Notes under the pieces: model-generated
The model's input: the letters and a program-made list of their open reading frames with translations, nothing else
Databases searched by the model: none
Told to the model about the DNA's origin: nothing
Translations under genes and position numbers: made by a program
Assembly: GCA_947253765.1 (NCBI GenBank)
Contig: CAMYAK010000009.1
Coordinates: 1-64,000, forward strand
DNA from: an uncultured Tissierellia bacterium
Lineage (GTDB): Bacteria; Bacillota; Clostridia; Tissierellales; Peptoniphilaceae
Length of the DNA stretch: 64,000 bases
Direction of reading: 5' to 3'
Shown: positions 46,278 through 55,102 of the stretch, one piece after another
Layout: every line of letters starts with the position of its first letter
Position numbering within the stretch: the first letter of the stretch is position 1

Positions 46278-46991
46278 TTAAGCACCAAGATAGGCCGCCT
46301 TGACCGAAGGATCCCTCCTCAAATCCTTGGCACTACCTTCCTTAACGATCTTTCCGGTTTCCATAACATAGGCCCGGTCGGCAACCGATAAGGCCAGGTT
46401 GGCATTTTGCTCAACCAGGAGTATAGTGGTTCCTCTCTCTTTAAGCTGTGATATGACCTCGAAGATCTTTTCTACAAAGAGAGGAGACAGGCCCATAGAG
46501 GGCTCATCCAGGAGGAGGAGTTCAGGCCTTCCCATAAGGGCCCTGCCCATGGCCAGCATCTGCTGTTCACCTCCGGACAAGGTCCCGGCTTTCTGGTGCT
46601 TTCTCTCCTGGAGGACAGGAAAGAGCCTATATATCTTATTAATTTCATGCATATTTTCTTCAGCATCGGCCTTGACCGAAAAGGCCCCCAGTTTAAGGTT
46701 GTCAAGGACAGAAAGTCCGGAAAAAACCCTTCTTCCTTCGGGAACCTGAACCAGGCCCTGCCTGGCTATTCTGTCAGCCTTCTCCTTTTCAATATGCTTG
46801 CCCTTAAAGAGGATTTCCCCTTCTTTAGAGGGGAGGAGACCCGAAATTGTTTGGAGTGAGGTAGTTTTGCCGGCTCCGTTAGCCCCTATAAGTGATACAA
46901 CTTCACCTTGATTGACCTGGAGGTTTATCCCCTTCAAGGCATGGATATTGCCATAATAAACATGAAGATTATTGACCTGTAAATATATCAT
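46278..46991 (-). CDS. livF: Branched-chain amino acid ABC importer, ATP-binding protein
   Basis: A 237-residue ATPase. 'NLHVYYGNIHALKGI' at the N-terminus is the LivF hallmark; Walker A 'GANGAGKTT', signature 'LSGGEQQMLAMG', Walker B 'LLLLDEPSMGLSP'. It overlaps livG by 4 bases and is the last gene of livKHMGF, all on the minus strand. The hairpin array follows it as terminator. Confidence 0.93.
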   Translation of the reverse strand: MIYLQVNNLHVYYGNIHALKGINLQVNQGEVVSLIGANGAGKTTSLQTISGLLPSKEGEILFKGKHIEKEKADRIARQGLVQVPEGRRVFSGLSVLDNLKLGAFSVKADAEENMHEINKIYRLFPVLQERKHQKAGTLSGGEQQMLAMGRALMGRPELLLLDEPSMGLSPLFVEKIFEVISQLKERGTTILLVEQNANLALSVADRAYVMETGKIVKEGSAKDLRRDPSVKAAYLGA

Positions 46992-47770
46992 AAATCCTCC
47001 TTTTCACTCTTACCGAGATAGGCAGTAACAACCTCAGGATTATTTATAACCTCCTTGGGATCGCCCTCGGCAATTTTTTGACCCTGGTTGAGGACTATTA
47101 GGTGCTGGCAGATTCCAAGCACCAGGTTCATATCATGCTCAATCAGGAGGACCGATACGGAGAACTTTTCTTTTATAAGCCTGATGGTGTCCATAAGCTC
47201 CTCAGTTTCCGAGGGGTTCATACCGGCAGCCGGCTCATCAAGTAGGAGGACCTTGGGGTTTGTTCCCATAGCCCTGGCAATTTCAAGCTTCCTCTGGCTC
47301 CCATAGGGGAGTGACCCGGCCCTTACATGGGCCATATTCTCCATGCCCAATATGCTGAGTATTTCCATAGCCTTATCGGCACTGTCCTTTTCCTCTTCCC
47401 AGTAGGACTTGCCCCTGAACATGCCGGACATAACACTATATTTCATATCCATGTTCATGGAGACCTTGACATTGTCAAGGCAGGACAGGTAATCAAAAAG
47501 CCTTATATTTTGAAAAGTCCTGGCAATTCCTTTCCTGGCGAGTATATGGGGAGGAGTCCCGTTTATGATCTCACCGTCCAGAACTATCTCGCCTTGGCTG
47601 GGTGCATATAGGCCTGAAAGCATGTTAAAAACCGTTGTTTTACCGGCCCCGTTCGGACCTATGAGGCCCATGAGCTCGCCCTTATGGAGTTTAAAAGACA
47701 GGAGGTGGACGGCGTGGAGCCCTCCGAAAGCCATTGACAGGCCCGAACCTTCCAGAATTACTTTAGACAT
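46988..47770 (-). CDS. livG: Branched-chain amino acid ABC importer, ATP-binding protein
   Basis: A 260-residue ATPase; ATG 47770 is chosen because AAGGAGGA lies 6 bases before it and the longer frame up to 47833 runs through the livM 3' end. 'LSMAFGGLHAVHLLSF' is the LivG start; Walker A 'GPNGAGKTT', the LivG-type 'TFQNIRLFDYLSCLDNV', signature 'LPYGSQRKLEIARAM' and Walker B 'VLLLDEPAAGMNP'. It pairs with LivF. Confidence 0.92.
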   Translation of the reverse strand: MSKVILEGSGLSMAFGGLHAVHLLSFKLHKGELMGLIGPNGAGKTTVFNMLSGLYAPSQGEIVLDGEIINGTPPHILARKGIARTFQNIRLFDYLSCLDNVKVSMNMDMKYSVMSGMFRGKSYWEEEKDSADKAMEILSILGMENMAHVRAGSLPYGSQRKLEIARAMGTNPKVLLLDEPAAGMNPSETEELMDTIRLIKEKFSVSVLLIEHDMNLVLGICQHLIVLNQGQKIAEGDPKEVINNPEVVTAYLGKSEKEDL

Positions 47771-48737
47771 TTTCATCCTCCTTTTCTTTCGATCTTGCAA
47801 AGGGGAAATATTTTGATATAGAGAATTCCTCACGGCCCATCAAGCCCTGGGGTCTGAAGATCATGACCAGGATCAGGATTACCGAATAAATAATCATACG
47901 CCAGTCGGAGAAAGCCCTCAAAAGCTCAGGCATGATTGTAAGAACTATTGCAGCCAGGATCGAGCCCGTGTAGGACCCCATGCCGCCAAGGACAACCATG
48001 ACCAGGATATTGAAGCTCATATTGTAGTCAAATATATCGGCAGAGAGGACCCCGATATTCTGTGAATATATGGCTCCCGCAAGGCCTGCGAAGAAGGCTG
48101 ACAAGGTGAAGGCCCAGGTCTTGTGATAGGTAACATTGATACCTGAGGATTCGGCCGCAATCTCATTGTCGTGGATAGCAAGAACCGCCCTGCCGTGACG
48201 GCTGGTCATAACGGAATAGATCATAGCAACACATGAACATGTTATGACATAGATGACCGTGAAATTCTTCATTGTCGGTATGCCGGTTATGCCCTGGGCA
48301 CCGCCCGTGATGCCGAGATTCTCTATAATAACCCTGATTATTTCGCCGAAGGCCAGGGTGACAATGGCAAGATAGTCTCCCTTAAGCCTCAGAACGGGGA
48401 TACCAATGAGGATGCCGAAAAAGCCTGCCAAAAGGCCGCCAAGGATGAGGGATATAAAATAACCCCCTAGTCCCGGGAAGAATCCGGACTTCATAAATAT
48501 GGCCGCCGTATAGGCTCCGATCGACATGAATCCTGCATGACCAAGTGTGATCTGGCCCAAGTTCCCCACTGTTATATTAAGGGAAGAAGCCAAAATCACG
48601 TAGATCATAACAAGGTTGAGGATTGTTTTGCTGTATCGGTTGAGCAGGCCCATTCCGGACAAGGCCATTATAAAACCGTAAAGGAGAACCAGGGATAAGC
48701 CTATGGAAAGGTACTGTTTTTTCTTTAATGATGTCAT
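47763..48737 (-). CDS. livM: Branched-chain amino acid ABC importer, permease
   Basis: A 324-residue membrane protein with about eight to ten segments and the LivM motif 'GNLGQITLGHAGFMSIGAY' plus 'LRLKGDYLAIVTLAFGEI'. ATG 48737 lies 7 bases after the livH stop codon; a GTG at 48770 would overlap livH and has no ribosome binding site. It forms the channel with LivH. Confidence 0.9.
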   Translation of the reverse strand: MTSLKKKQYLSIGLSLVLLYGFIMALSGMGLLNRYSKTILNLVMIYVILASSLNITVGNLGQITLGHAGFMSIGAYTAAIFMKSGFFPGLGGYFISLILGGLLAGFFGILIGIPVLRLKGDYLAIVTLAFGEIIRVIIENLGITGGAQGITGIPTMKNFTVIYVITCSCVAMIYSVMTSRHGRAVLAIHDNEIAAESSGINVTYHKTWAFTLSAFFAGLAGAIYSQNIGVLSADIFDYNMSFNILVMVVLGGMGSYTGSILAAIVLTIMPELLRAFSDWRMIIYSVILILVMIFRPQGLMGREEFSISKYFPFARSKEKEDENV

Positions 48738-48744
48738 ATAAAAC

Positions 48745-49632
48745 CTACACTTTCTCTGTTTCTTCTTCACCGAATATTCCGGACGGCTTGACCAGAAGAA
48801 CGAGGATCAGGACCCCGAAAACTATGGCGTCCGCCATCTTTGAAGAAATATAGGCCCTGGTAATCGCCTCGATCATGCCAAGTATAAGGCCGCCGAAAAC
48901 GGCCCCGGGTATAGAGCCGATCCCGCCCAGGACAGCAGCAGTGAATACCTTAATTCCAAGCATTGACCCCATAAAAGGCTGGATCTGGGGGTAGCTTGCT
49001 ATGTAGAGGATTGAAGCCACTCCGGCCAGGGCCGAACCTATTGCAAAGGTCATGGACAGGGTATGGTCAACGCTGATCCCCACAAGGGTTGATGCCCCGT
49101 AGTCCTCTGAAACAGCCAACATTGACTTGCCGCGCTTGGTCTTCTTTATGAAGACTTGCAGGAGGCCGGTCAGGATAACTGTTACCAGCAAGGTGATTAT
49201 GGTCGTATACATTATTGATAAAGACCCGATCTTAAAGCTTCCTGAGGGAAGTATTGGAGGGATGGGTCTGGCATTTGCAGTAAAAAGTTTTACGAAGAGG
49301 TGCTCCAAGAGGAGGCTGACCCCGATTGCCGTTATGAGGTTGGCAATCTTGGGTGAGTTTCTTAAGGGCCTATATGCGAAGCGCTCGATAGTCATACCAA
49401 GTAGGGTACAAACCGCAACTGTGGGTATGATGGCCAGCCAATAGGGGAGGCCTGAGGGGGCAAGCCACAAGTGAATGGCAAAGAAAGCCGTATAGGAGCC
49501 TACCATGATTATGTCGCCATGGGCGAAGTTGATCAGCTTGGCAATGCCGTAAACCATTGTGTAGCCGAGTGCGACCAGGGCGTATATGGAGCCTAATTGG
49601 AGTCCGTTAAAAACCTGGGCTAAAAAATCCAT
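48745..49632 (-). CDS. livH: Branched-chain amino acid ABC importer, permease
   Basis: A 295-residue permease beginning 'QVFNGLQLGSIYALVALGYT' and containing 'LINFAHGDIIMVGSY' and 'GGIGSIPGAVFGGLILG', all typical of LivH. Together with LivM it makes the inner channel. The ribosome binding site is GAAAGGAAT. It lies 33 bases downstream of the binding-protein gene. Confidence 0.92.
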   Translation of the reverse strand: MDFLAQVFNGLQLGSIYALVALGYTMVYGIAKLINFAHGDIIMVGSYTAFFAIHLWLAPSGLPYWLAIIPTVAVCTLLGMTIERFAYRPLRNSPKIANLITAIGVSLLLEHLFVKLFTANARPIPPILPSGSFKIGSLSIMYTTIITLLVTVILTGLLQVFIKKTKRGKSMLAVSEDYGASTLVGISVDHTLSMTFAIGSALAGVASILYIASYPQIQPFMGSMLGIKVFTAAVLGGIGSIPGAVFGGLILGMIEAITRAYISSKMADAIVFGVLILVLLVKPSGIFGEEETEKV

Positions 49633-49665
49633 ATTTATTCCTTTCTATACTAATCCGCCATAAAT

Positions 49666-50814
49666 CTAGCGTGGGCTGACAATTGAATCGAATTTGTATT
49701 TGCCGTCTTCAATTCTTATCATCGTTGCTGATTTTATGGGGTTGTGGTGGGCGTCATATTTGAAAGATCCGGTAACTCCGTCAAAGTCGATCTTTTCAAG
49801 AGCTCTGCAGACCGCCTTATAGTCAGTGGACCCGGCTTCTTCAATGGCCTGCTTTGTCAAGTAGACCGTGTCGTAGCCGAGGGCCGCAAAAGCTGTAGGA
49901 TCTTTTGAATATTTATTCTTATAAGACTCAACAAACTGCTTGACCTTGGGATTGTCGGAATCCGGGGCGAAGTGGTTGGTAAAATAGCACCGGTCTATGG
50001 TCTTATATTGGGAAGGATCCATGGTGTTAAGGACCCCGTCCCAGCCGTCGCCGCCAAGGAAGTTGGCTTGGATTTCAAGCTGCCTTGCCTGGGGGACAAT
50101 GAGGGCCACCTTTTCATAGTAGTCCGGAAGGATAACCACATCGGGTTTCCTTCCTCTAATATTGGTAAGCTGGGCCTTAAAGTCGGTATCGCCGTCGCCG
50201 TAGCTTTCCTCTGCAACCTTGACCATGCCCAATTCCTCAGCCTTTTTGATGAAAGCATTGGCAACACCCTGGGAATAGTCTGATGAGGCATTGGAAAGAA
50301 CCGCAAAGCTCCTGGCCTGCAAGCTGTCCTTGGCAAAGATTGCGAGAAGGCTGCCCTGGTAAGGGTCTGTATAGCAGGTCCTGAAAACATTTGACTTACC
50401 TTCAGTAATGTCCGATTGGGTCCCGGTAGGTGTTATGACCGGGATCATGTCTTCCTGGGAAGCTTCGGAGATTGCAAGGGTGGTCTTGGAAGTTATCCCG
50501 CCCAGAATGGCGTCAACATGGCCATCCATCAGCTTGTTATATGCATAGGCCGCTTGGGTAATATTGCCCTGGTCGTCATGCTCATGCCATTCGACCTTCT
50601 TACCCATAATGCCGCCGTTTTTGTTAATCTCATCAATGGCCATCTTAATTCCCTCATTCGTGGTAATACCATAAGCGGAAACCGCACCTGAAAGAGGGGC
50701 ATTGTTGCCGAGGCGGATCTTATTGTTGTCCTTTTCTCCGGCCGGGCTCAAACCCTTGCATGCTACAAAAATGATAAGACCGGAAAGAAGGAGGGCAAAG
50801 ACTTTTTTCTTCAT
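49666..50814 (-). CDS. livK: Branched-chain amino acid-binding lipoprotein
   Basis: A 382-residue lipoprotein with signal peptide ending at 'FVAC' (Cys19). The mature part has 'IRLGNNAPLSGAVSAYGITT' and 'LGGITSKTTLAISEASQ', the leucine/isoleucine/valine-binding periplasmic fold. It is the first gene of the operon; a ribosome binding site (AGGAGGTA) precedes ATG 50814. The specificity (Leu, Ile, Val or another small amino acid) is inferred from the permeases and ATPases. Confidence 0.9.
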   Translation of the reverse strand: MKKKVFALLLSGLIIFVACKGLSPAGEKDNNKIRLGNNAPLSGAVSAYGITTNEGIKMAIDEINKNGGIMGKKVEWHEHDDQGNITQAAYAYNKLMDGHVDAILGGITSKTTLAISEASQEDMIPVITPTGTQSDITEGKSNVFRTCYTDPYQGSLLAIFAKDSLQARSFAVLSNASSDYSQGVANAFIKKAEELGMVKVAEESYGDGDTDFKAQLTNIRGRKPDVVILPDYYEKVALIVPQARQLEIQANFLGGDGWDGVLNTMDPSQYKTIDRCYFTNHFAPDSDNPKVKQFVESYKNKYSKDPTAFAALGYDTVYLTKQAIEEAGSTDYKAVCRALEKIDFDGVTGSFKYDAHHNPIKSATMIRIEDGKYKFDSIVSPR

Positions 50815-50940
50815 AAATACCTCCTAACAATAGCATTTAAATAAATAATATTTTATAATTTTAACATGTCTTAAAAATATTACCAGAGGCCGAAGCCTAT
50901 AAATTTAAGAAAAAAGGCACTTTTTTTGGGACTCTTGAAA

Positions 50941-50989
50941 TGAAAAGCTTTTCAAAATACAAAATTATGAAATATTGTCCTGACAGGAC
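50941..50989. promoter_or_regulatory. Two palindromes in the livK / nucleoside kinase intergenic region
   Basis: The gap 50815-51036 holds a perfect 14-base palindrome TGAAAAGCTTTTCA (50941-50954) and a perfect GTCCTG-A-CAGGAC (50977-50989). The second is next to TATGAT (50990-50995) in front of the kinase gene and could be an operator. A UUCG-type hairpin AGGC-TTCG-GCCT lies at about 50886-50897 on the minus strand in the livK leader. Confidence 0.4.
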
Positions 50990-51036
50990 TATGATAGAAT
51001 GATAAAAAAGTCAGAAGATATTGAGGTGAACTTATT

Positions 51037-52725
51037 ATGATTGAGAAGAGAATAAAAATTAATATAGATGGGCTTATAGACGGTAAGATCCGCTATGCAA
51101 CATATAAAGAAGGGGCTACTTATGAAGACCTTATGGAGGCTTATGCGGATCATACGCCAACCCGACTTGTTCTGGCCAAGTCCGGCGGCCTCCTTCACGA
51201 GCTTTCAGAAAAGCTTGATGGGGATGTGGAGGAAATTGCCTTTCTGGATACCTTGGATCCGGACGGCTACAGGGTCTATATGAGGAGCCTATCCATGGTC
51301 ATGTGCTATGCCATGGAGAAACTCTATCCCAATATAGAGGTCGAAATTGAGCACAGCATCTCCGGAGGCCTGTATTGCAGGCTCAAAGAGGACGGCAAGG
51401 ATTTAATTCCGGATTCCTATATGAAAAAGGACTTGCTGGCCGAGATGCAGGCTATTTGCAAGAGGGACTATAAAATCACAGGAAAAGAGATGACCATTGG
51501 GGAGGCCGTGGACCTCTTCAAGTCTATCGATAGGGACGACAAGGCAGAAGTCTACGCTTTCAGGAAGGAAGGCAAGGCCAGCATCTACGAGATGAACGGC
51601 TATATCGACTCATTTTTCGGCTTTATGGTCCCCTCAAGCTCCTATGTCTCGGATTTTGATATGGAGATCTTCGCCCAGGGCCTGGTCTTGGTTGGACCCA
51701 AGAGGGATGAGAAGGGCAAGGCTGCCAATTTCAAGCCCCAGTACCTCCTTTCAAAGAGCTATCTGGAGGAAGAGGGCTGGTCTGAGCTTCAGGGGATAAA
51801 GAATGTATATGACCTGAATTCCATACTTGTTAGTGGAAATATAGGGGAAGTTGTCAGGATGACCGAGGCTCTTCAGGGCCATAAGATCATGGAGATGGCA
51901 AGAGAGATTTACTCAATGAATAAAAAACTCATACTCATTGCCGCACCTTCTTCTTCGGGAAAGACTTCCTTTGCCTATAAGCTGACCTCCTGTCTCAGGG
52001 TTTTGGGACTGAGGCCGGTAAAACTCTCAACAGATGACTACTATGTAAACAGGGTTGATACACCCCTGGATGAAGAGGGCAAGCCGGATTTCGAGTCCAT
52101 AAATTCCGTTGATATAAAGAGGTTGAATTCGGATATTGCCAAGCTTCTGAGGGGCCAAGAGATAGAGAAGATCCGATACGATTTCATCAGCGGTGAGAGG
52201 GTTATGACCGGTCAAGGTCTGTCAATTCCTGCCAATGCTCCGATAATAATTGAAGGAATCCACGCCTTGAACCCCATCCTGAGCAGCGGAATTGATCCCT
52301 CATATAAATACAAGATATATTTGAGTGTCACAACCCACATCAATCTGGATGCCCACAACCGCATTCCAACAAGCGACCTCAGGCTTATGAGGAGGATTTG
52401 CAGGGATGCCCAGAAGAGGGGGTCAAGTGCAGAGAGGACCATACTTTCATGGCCATCGGTAAGGAAGGGGGAGGTCAGGAATATTTTCCCCTATGAAGCT
52501 GAGGCCGACACGATCTTCGACTCATCTTTTGTCTATGAAATTGCAGCCTTAAAGCCCCTGATTGAACCCCACCTGGAGGAGATTGAGAAGGGCAATCCCG
52601 CCTACATCGAAGCGGTCAGGCTCAGGTCCCTCCTCAGGTATTTCCTGCCAATGGAGGACTTATCCGACATTGTCAACACTTCGATTCTCAGGGAATTTAT
52701 CGGTGGAAGTAAGATAGTGGACTAA
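51037..52725 (+). CDS. Nucleoside (uridine) kinase with N-terminal TGS/ThrRS-like region
   Basis: A 562-residue protein. The C-terminal part is a P-loop kinase of the uridine kinase type: 'IAAPSSSGKTSFAYKL' (Lys309), 'LSTDDYYVNR', and 'IIEGIHALNP'. The N-terminal ~280 residues resemble the TGS and second additional domain of threonyl-tRNA synthetases, as in the long nucleoside kinases of Firmicutes and Thermotoga. It phosphorylates uridine, cytidine or a related nucleoside for salvage. ATG 51037 follows GAGGTGAACTT. Confidence 0.85.
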   Translation: MIEKRIKINIDGLIDGKIRYATYKEGATYEDLMEAYADHTPTRLVLAKSGGLLHELSEKLDGDVEEIAFLDTLDPDGYRVYMRSLSMVMCYAMEKLYPNIEVEIEHSISGGLYCRLKEDGKDLIPDSYMKKDLLAEMQAICKRDYKITGKEMTIGEAVDLFKSIDRDDKAEVYAFRKEGKASIYEMNGYIDSFFGFMVPSSSYVSDFDMEIFAQGLVLVGPKRDEKGKAANFKPQYLLSKSYLEEEGWSELQGIKNVYDLNSILVSGNIGEVVRMTEALQGHKIMEMAREIYSMNKKLILIAAPSSSGKTSFAYKLTSCLRVLGLRPVKLSTDDYYVNRVDTPLDEEGKPDFESINSVDIKRLNSDIAKLLRGQEIEKIRYDFISGERVMTGQGLSIPANAPIIIEGIHALNPILSSGIDPSYKYKIYLSVTTHINLDAHNRIPTSDLRLMRRICRDAQKRGSSAERTILSWPSVRKGEVRNIFPYEAEADTIFDSSFVYEIAALKPLIEPHLEEIEKGNPAYIEAVRLRSLLRYFLPMEDLSDIVNTSILREFIGGSKIVD

Positions 52726-52745
52726 AAATATGGGCCAATTAATGG

Positions 52746-52751
52746 TATAAT
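52746..52751 (+). promoter_or_regulatory. Extended -10 promoter of ssrA
   Basis: TGGTATAAT is an extended -10 (TGnTATAAT) with its last base 12 bases before the mature 5' end of tmRNA. The -35 region is poor, as allowed for extended -10 promoters. Confidence 0.65.
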
Positions 52752-52762
52752 TTATTGGTCTC

Positions 52763-53112
52763 GGGGATGTTCAGGTTTCGACAGGGATTCTGAAGTAAGA
52801 GAAGCGAGTCGTCAGGCTGTTGACGTAAATCAAGGCAACTAAATTTAAACGCTAACGATAATACAGAATTAGCTTTTGCGGCCTAGTTAGGCCCATGGCC
52901 CCTCATCCGGTCCCGTAACGGATGACCGGGTCTCAACTATCTCGGGGAACCTTCTGTGCTAAGCTTTGCCCACAGGAGAGTATTTATGAAGCTACCTCAG
53001 GACTTGGCTTGTTTATTGGCTTGGTCCCGGGGGAATCAATTCAATAAACTACGCTCGTAGAAACTTTTATGGACGGATTTTTGGACGCGGGTTCGATTCC
53101 CGCCATCTCCAC
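52763..53112 (+). ncRNA. ssrA: Transfer-messenger RNA (tmRNA)
   Basis: About 350 bases. The 5' end GGGGATG pairs with CATCTCC at the 3' end to form the alanyl acceptor stem, and GGTTCGATTCCCGCC is the T arm. The coding part at 52851-52886 reads Ala-Asn-Asp-Asn-Thr-Glu-Leu-Ala-Phe-Ala-Ala-stop, a standard degradation tag ending in Ala-Ala. It rescues ribosomes stalled on broken mRNAs. The CCA is not encoded. It marks the border between conserved genes to the left and the accessory island to the right. Confidence 0.95.
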
Positions 53113-53146
53113 TTATGGTTTTTTATGAATTTTCTAAAAACCGCTA

Positions 53147-53196
53147 AATAGCCCATATCCAGGCATTTTCAAGGCCTTGAGGGCTATTTTTTATTT
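53147..53196 (+). terminator. Terminator after ssrA
   Basis: AAATAGCCC (53147-53155) and GGGCTATTT (53182-53190) form a perfect 9-base stem, with an inner AAGGCCTT palindrome in the loop, then TTTTATTTTC. Confidence 0.85.
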
Positions 53197-53267
53197 TCTC
53201 TTATCCCCGTTAATCTCAGTTTCTTTAATTCTCTTAAACCCTCTATTTTGTCAACTCTTTATAATTT

Positions 53268-53313
53268 AGTACTATATGTAGTACTTGAAAAAGTCGGAAT
53301 TTCCGCTTAAAAT
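53268..53313 (+). promoter_or_regulatory. Promoter with palindromic operator for a small RNA
   Basis: TTGAAA (53285-53290) and TAAAAT (53308-53313) are separated by exactly 17 bases, a good sigma-A promoter. AGTACTATATGTAGTACT (53268-53285), a perfect inverted repeat with 7-base arms, ends on the first base of the -35 box, as expected for a repressor or activator site. No ORF follows; the next element is a self-complementary RNA-like segment. Confidence 0.7.
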
Positions 53314-53319
53314 TAAATA

Positions 53320-53409
53320 AAGATAACTTGTGAGGGATAAACACTGGGTCCCAGAATGGGGTAAGCTTTATAGCTGAGCAATCCTATGTGCCCGGGGTTA
53401 TCTTTTTTT
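53320..53409 (+). ncRNA. Putative structured small RNA, convergent with the HEPN gene
   Basis: About 85-90 bases from just after the promoter to a T-run (53403-53409). The end arms AAGATAAC (53320-53327) and GTTATCTT (53397-53404) form a perfect 8-base closing stem. Inside, CCCA-GAA-TGGG and AGCT-TTAT-AGCT can form two hairpins, and CAC/GTG and GGG/CCC can extend the closing helix, giving a compact junction. No coding potential is seen. The 3' end overlaps the last codons and stop of the DUF3644/HEPN gene on the opposite strand (stop at 53398-53400). On the minus strand the same stem can act as that gene's terminator. It might be an antitoxin, guide or decoy RNA; a plain bidirectional terminator is the simpler alternative. 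Confidence 0.5.
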
Positions 53410-54384
53410 ATTACCCTCTTTTAAGCTTTCACAGAAGTGTTCAGGGTTCAGTTCAATTTGTTTTATGATAAAATCAATTAGATCTTGTGAATAGGTATAA
53501 TTCTCTGAATTACCTATTTTATGCTTATAACTATAATGGCTTTCATCTTTTATTCCATAAAAGTTTATGAATTGCGTTAACAAGTTCGTTGTAAATCCTT
53601 TTTTGTTTGGTAAAGTAATATGTTTTTTCTTCAAGCGTTCTGTAACCGCCGTCACAATATTTTTAAAAGAATATTTGTGTGTATCTGCAGGATCTTTTAA
53701 TTCCTTAACAATATTTACATGAGTGGGAGATTCTTTTTCTATGTTTACTGTGAAGTCAGCTTCGCTTTTTTTCTTTGTAATATAAAGTGTCTGCTTAATT
53801 CTTATAGCAAATTTGTCTGAATTGTACTCATTAGTCAAAACATCAATTTCATTTGATTGTTGTATAAAACGTTCGGCGATCTCTGGAGGATACTTTAAAC
53901 GAATTTCTTCATTAGTCAGGGGTTCATAGTGAGTTGTAACTGTTAAAAAGTTTTGTGGGACTTTTTCAGTAATATCAACGTTATGAAATCTCAAAAGCTC
54001 CTTTGTGTAATTTAATACACATGATTGAAATAATGGGGCATACTTTACTTCATAGTCTTCGGTTATAAAATGAGTACTCATATTTCTTAAGTCAATTATT
54101 TTTTCCAGGTTAAGACGAGTACGGGTGTTTTTATCTGTATATACCTTAGCTATTGTTTCAGTTAAACTAATAGTTCTATCAGGCTTATTTTTATAGTATA
54201 TAGGCAAGCCCTCATTCAAGAGTTTAGCCTTAAGCATAAGTTCCCATGCATTGCATATAAAAAAACTAAAACCTTCTATTCTGTATCTGATGGTTGGTTT
54301 GTTATAGATTTCAATTCCAAGAATAAAAGCCTCTATTGATTTTTCAATAAGACGAAAGGGAAGATCTTTGTTATAATCTTTCAT
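53398..54384 (-). CDS. DUF3644-like protein with HEPN RNase motif
   Basis: A 328-residue protein. The N-terminal ~130 residues look like a HEPN domain: helix 'FSFFICNAWELMLKAKLL' near residues 39-56, and the catalytic R-x4-H motif 'LRNMSTHF' (R100, H105). This arrangement matches the DUF3644 family. The rest has 'YAPLFQSCVLNYTKELL' and a C-terminal region ('LKKKHITLPNKKGFTTNLLT') that resembles a small winged-helix-like domain. HEPN RNases with this motif act as toxins and in phage defence (abortive infection, Csm6, Cas13). It starts 34 bases after the stop of the repressor gene in the same direction (ribosome binding site GAGGTAAATAATA). The target RNA and any antitoxin are unknown. Confidence 0.72.
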   Translation of the reverse strand: MKDYNKDLPFRLIEKSIEAFILGIEIYNKPTIRYRIEGFSFFICNAWELMLKAKLLNEGLPIYYKNKPDRTISLTETIAKVYTDKNTRTRLNLEKIIDLRNMSTHFITEDYEVKYAPLFQSCVLNYTKELLRFHNVDITEKVPQNFLTVTTHYEPLTNEEIRLKYPPEIAERFIQQSNEIDVLTNEYNSDKFAIRIKQTLYITKKKSEADFTVNIEKESPTHVNIVKELKDPADTHKYSFKNIVTAVTERLKKKHITLPNKKGFTTNLLTQFINFYGIKDESHYSYKHKIGNSENYTYSQDLIDFIIKQIELNPEHFCESLKEGNKKR

Positions 54385-54418
54385 TATTATTTACCTCAAT
54401 ATCTTTCTGTTTCATCTA

Positions 54419-55063
54419 TTAATTCCTATATTGATAAACACCTACAAGCTCGCCTAAGATAATAGGCCTATCAAATTCCATATCATCTTTATTATAAATG
54501 ATAGGGGAGTATTCAGGATTGCAGGGCTGTAGAATAATCTGTTCTTTATCAGGATAAGAATATACTTTATTTAAGGTTGCTTCACCATCAAAGTATACGG
54601 CAGCAATTTTCCCGTTCTCTACATAGTCTGTTTTCTTTAAAAGTGCAAGGTCACCGTCGTAAATTTCCGCACCCACCATTGAATCTCCTTTACAGCAAAG
54701 AGCAAAATCACCATCCATTACAGCAGGATCAATTCTTAAATATCCTTCAAAATTTTCCTTTATCCACATTGGTGAACTACAGGTAATTGTTCCAAGAATG
54801 GGTACTTTTCTGATATGGCGGATAGGATGCAGATTGGGGAGTTTTTCTATTATTTCATCATCGGTCCAGCCCATAAGATAGCTGGGGGAAACATTTAAAT
54901 ATTTTGCCATACTTTCTACCCTTGAAAGAGGGACATTTGTAACTATTCCTGATTCATATTTATAGACAGCTTGTTCACCTATGCCTAGGTGGTTAGCTAA
55001 TTGTGCTACTGAAATTTCTCTATTTTCTCTTACGTTTTTTAAACGTTCACCTGAGAAACTCAT
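54419..55063 (-). CDS. LexA/CI-like transcriptional repressor (HTH-XRE + S24 peptidase)
   Basis: A 214-residue protein; ATG 55063 follows AGAAAGGAC. Residues 6-66 are an XRE helix-turn-helix ('LANHLGIGEQAVYKYESG'). Residues about 88-212 are an S24 autoprotease with Ser128 in 'KGDSMVGAEI' and Lys152 in 'VENGKIAAVY'. The usual cleavage dipeptide Ala/Cys-Gly seems to be Cys95-Ser96 here ('GTITCSSP'), which might slow RecA-triggered self-cleavage. It would repress itself and the divergent small peptide genes via the palindrome at 55103-55117. It is likely co-transcribed with the HEPN gene. Confidence 0.87.
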   Translation of the reverse strand: MSFSGERLKNVRENREISVAQLANHLGIGEQAVYKYESGIVTNVPLSRVESMAKYLNVSPSYLMGWTDDEIIEKLPNLHPIRHIRKVPILGTITCSSPMWIKENFEGYLRIDPAVMDGDFALCCKGDSMVGAEIYDGDLALLKKTDYVENGKIAAVYFDGEATLNKVYSYPDKEQIILQPCNPEYSPIIYNKDDMEFDRPIILGELVGVYQYRN

Positions 55064-55102
55064 AATTGTCCTTTCTTTAAAAAACATTATTTATCTTAAC
55101 AG

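Noticed and set aside
46037..46303. 88-residue plus-strand ORF through the hairpin array
   Set aside because: It runs through palindromic repeats whose 55-base period is not a multiple of three, has no ribosome binding site and overlaps the end of livF.
50941..50954. CcpA (cre) site
   Set aside because: TGAAAAGCTTTTCA has GC in the centre where cre needs CG, so it is listed only as a palindrome.
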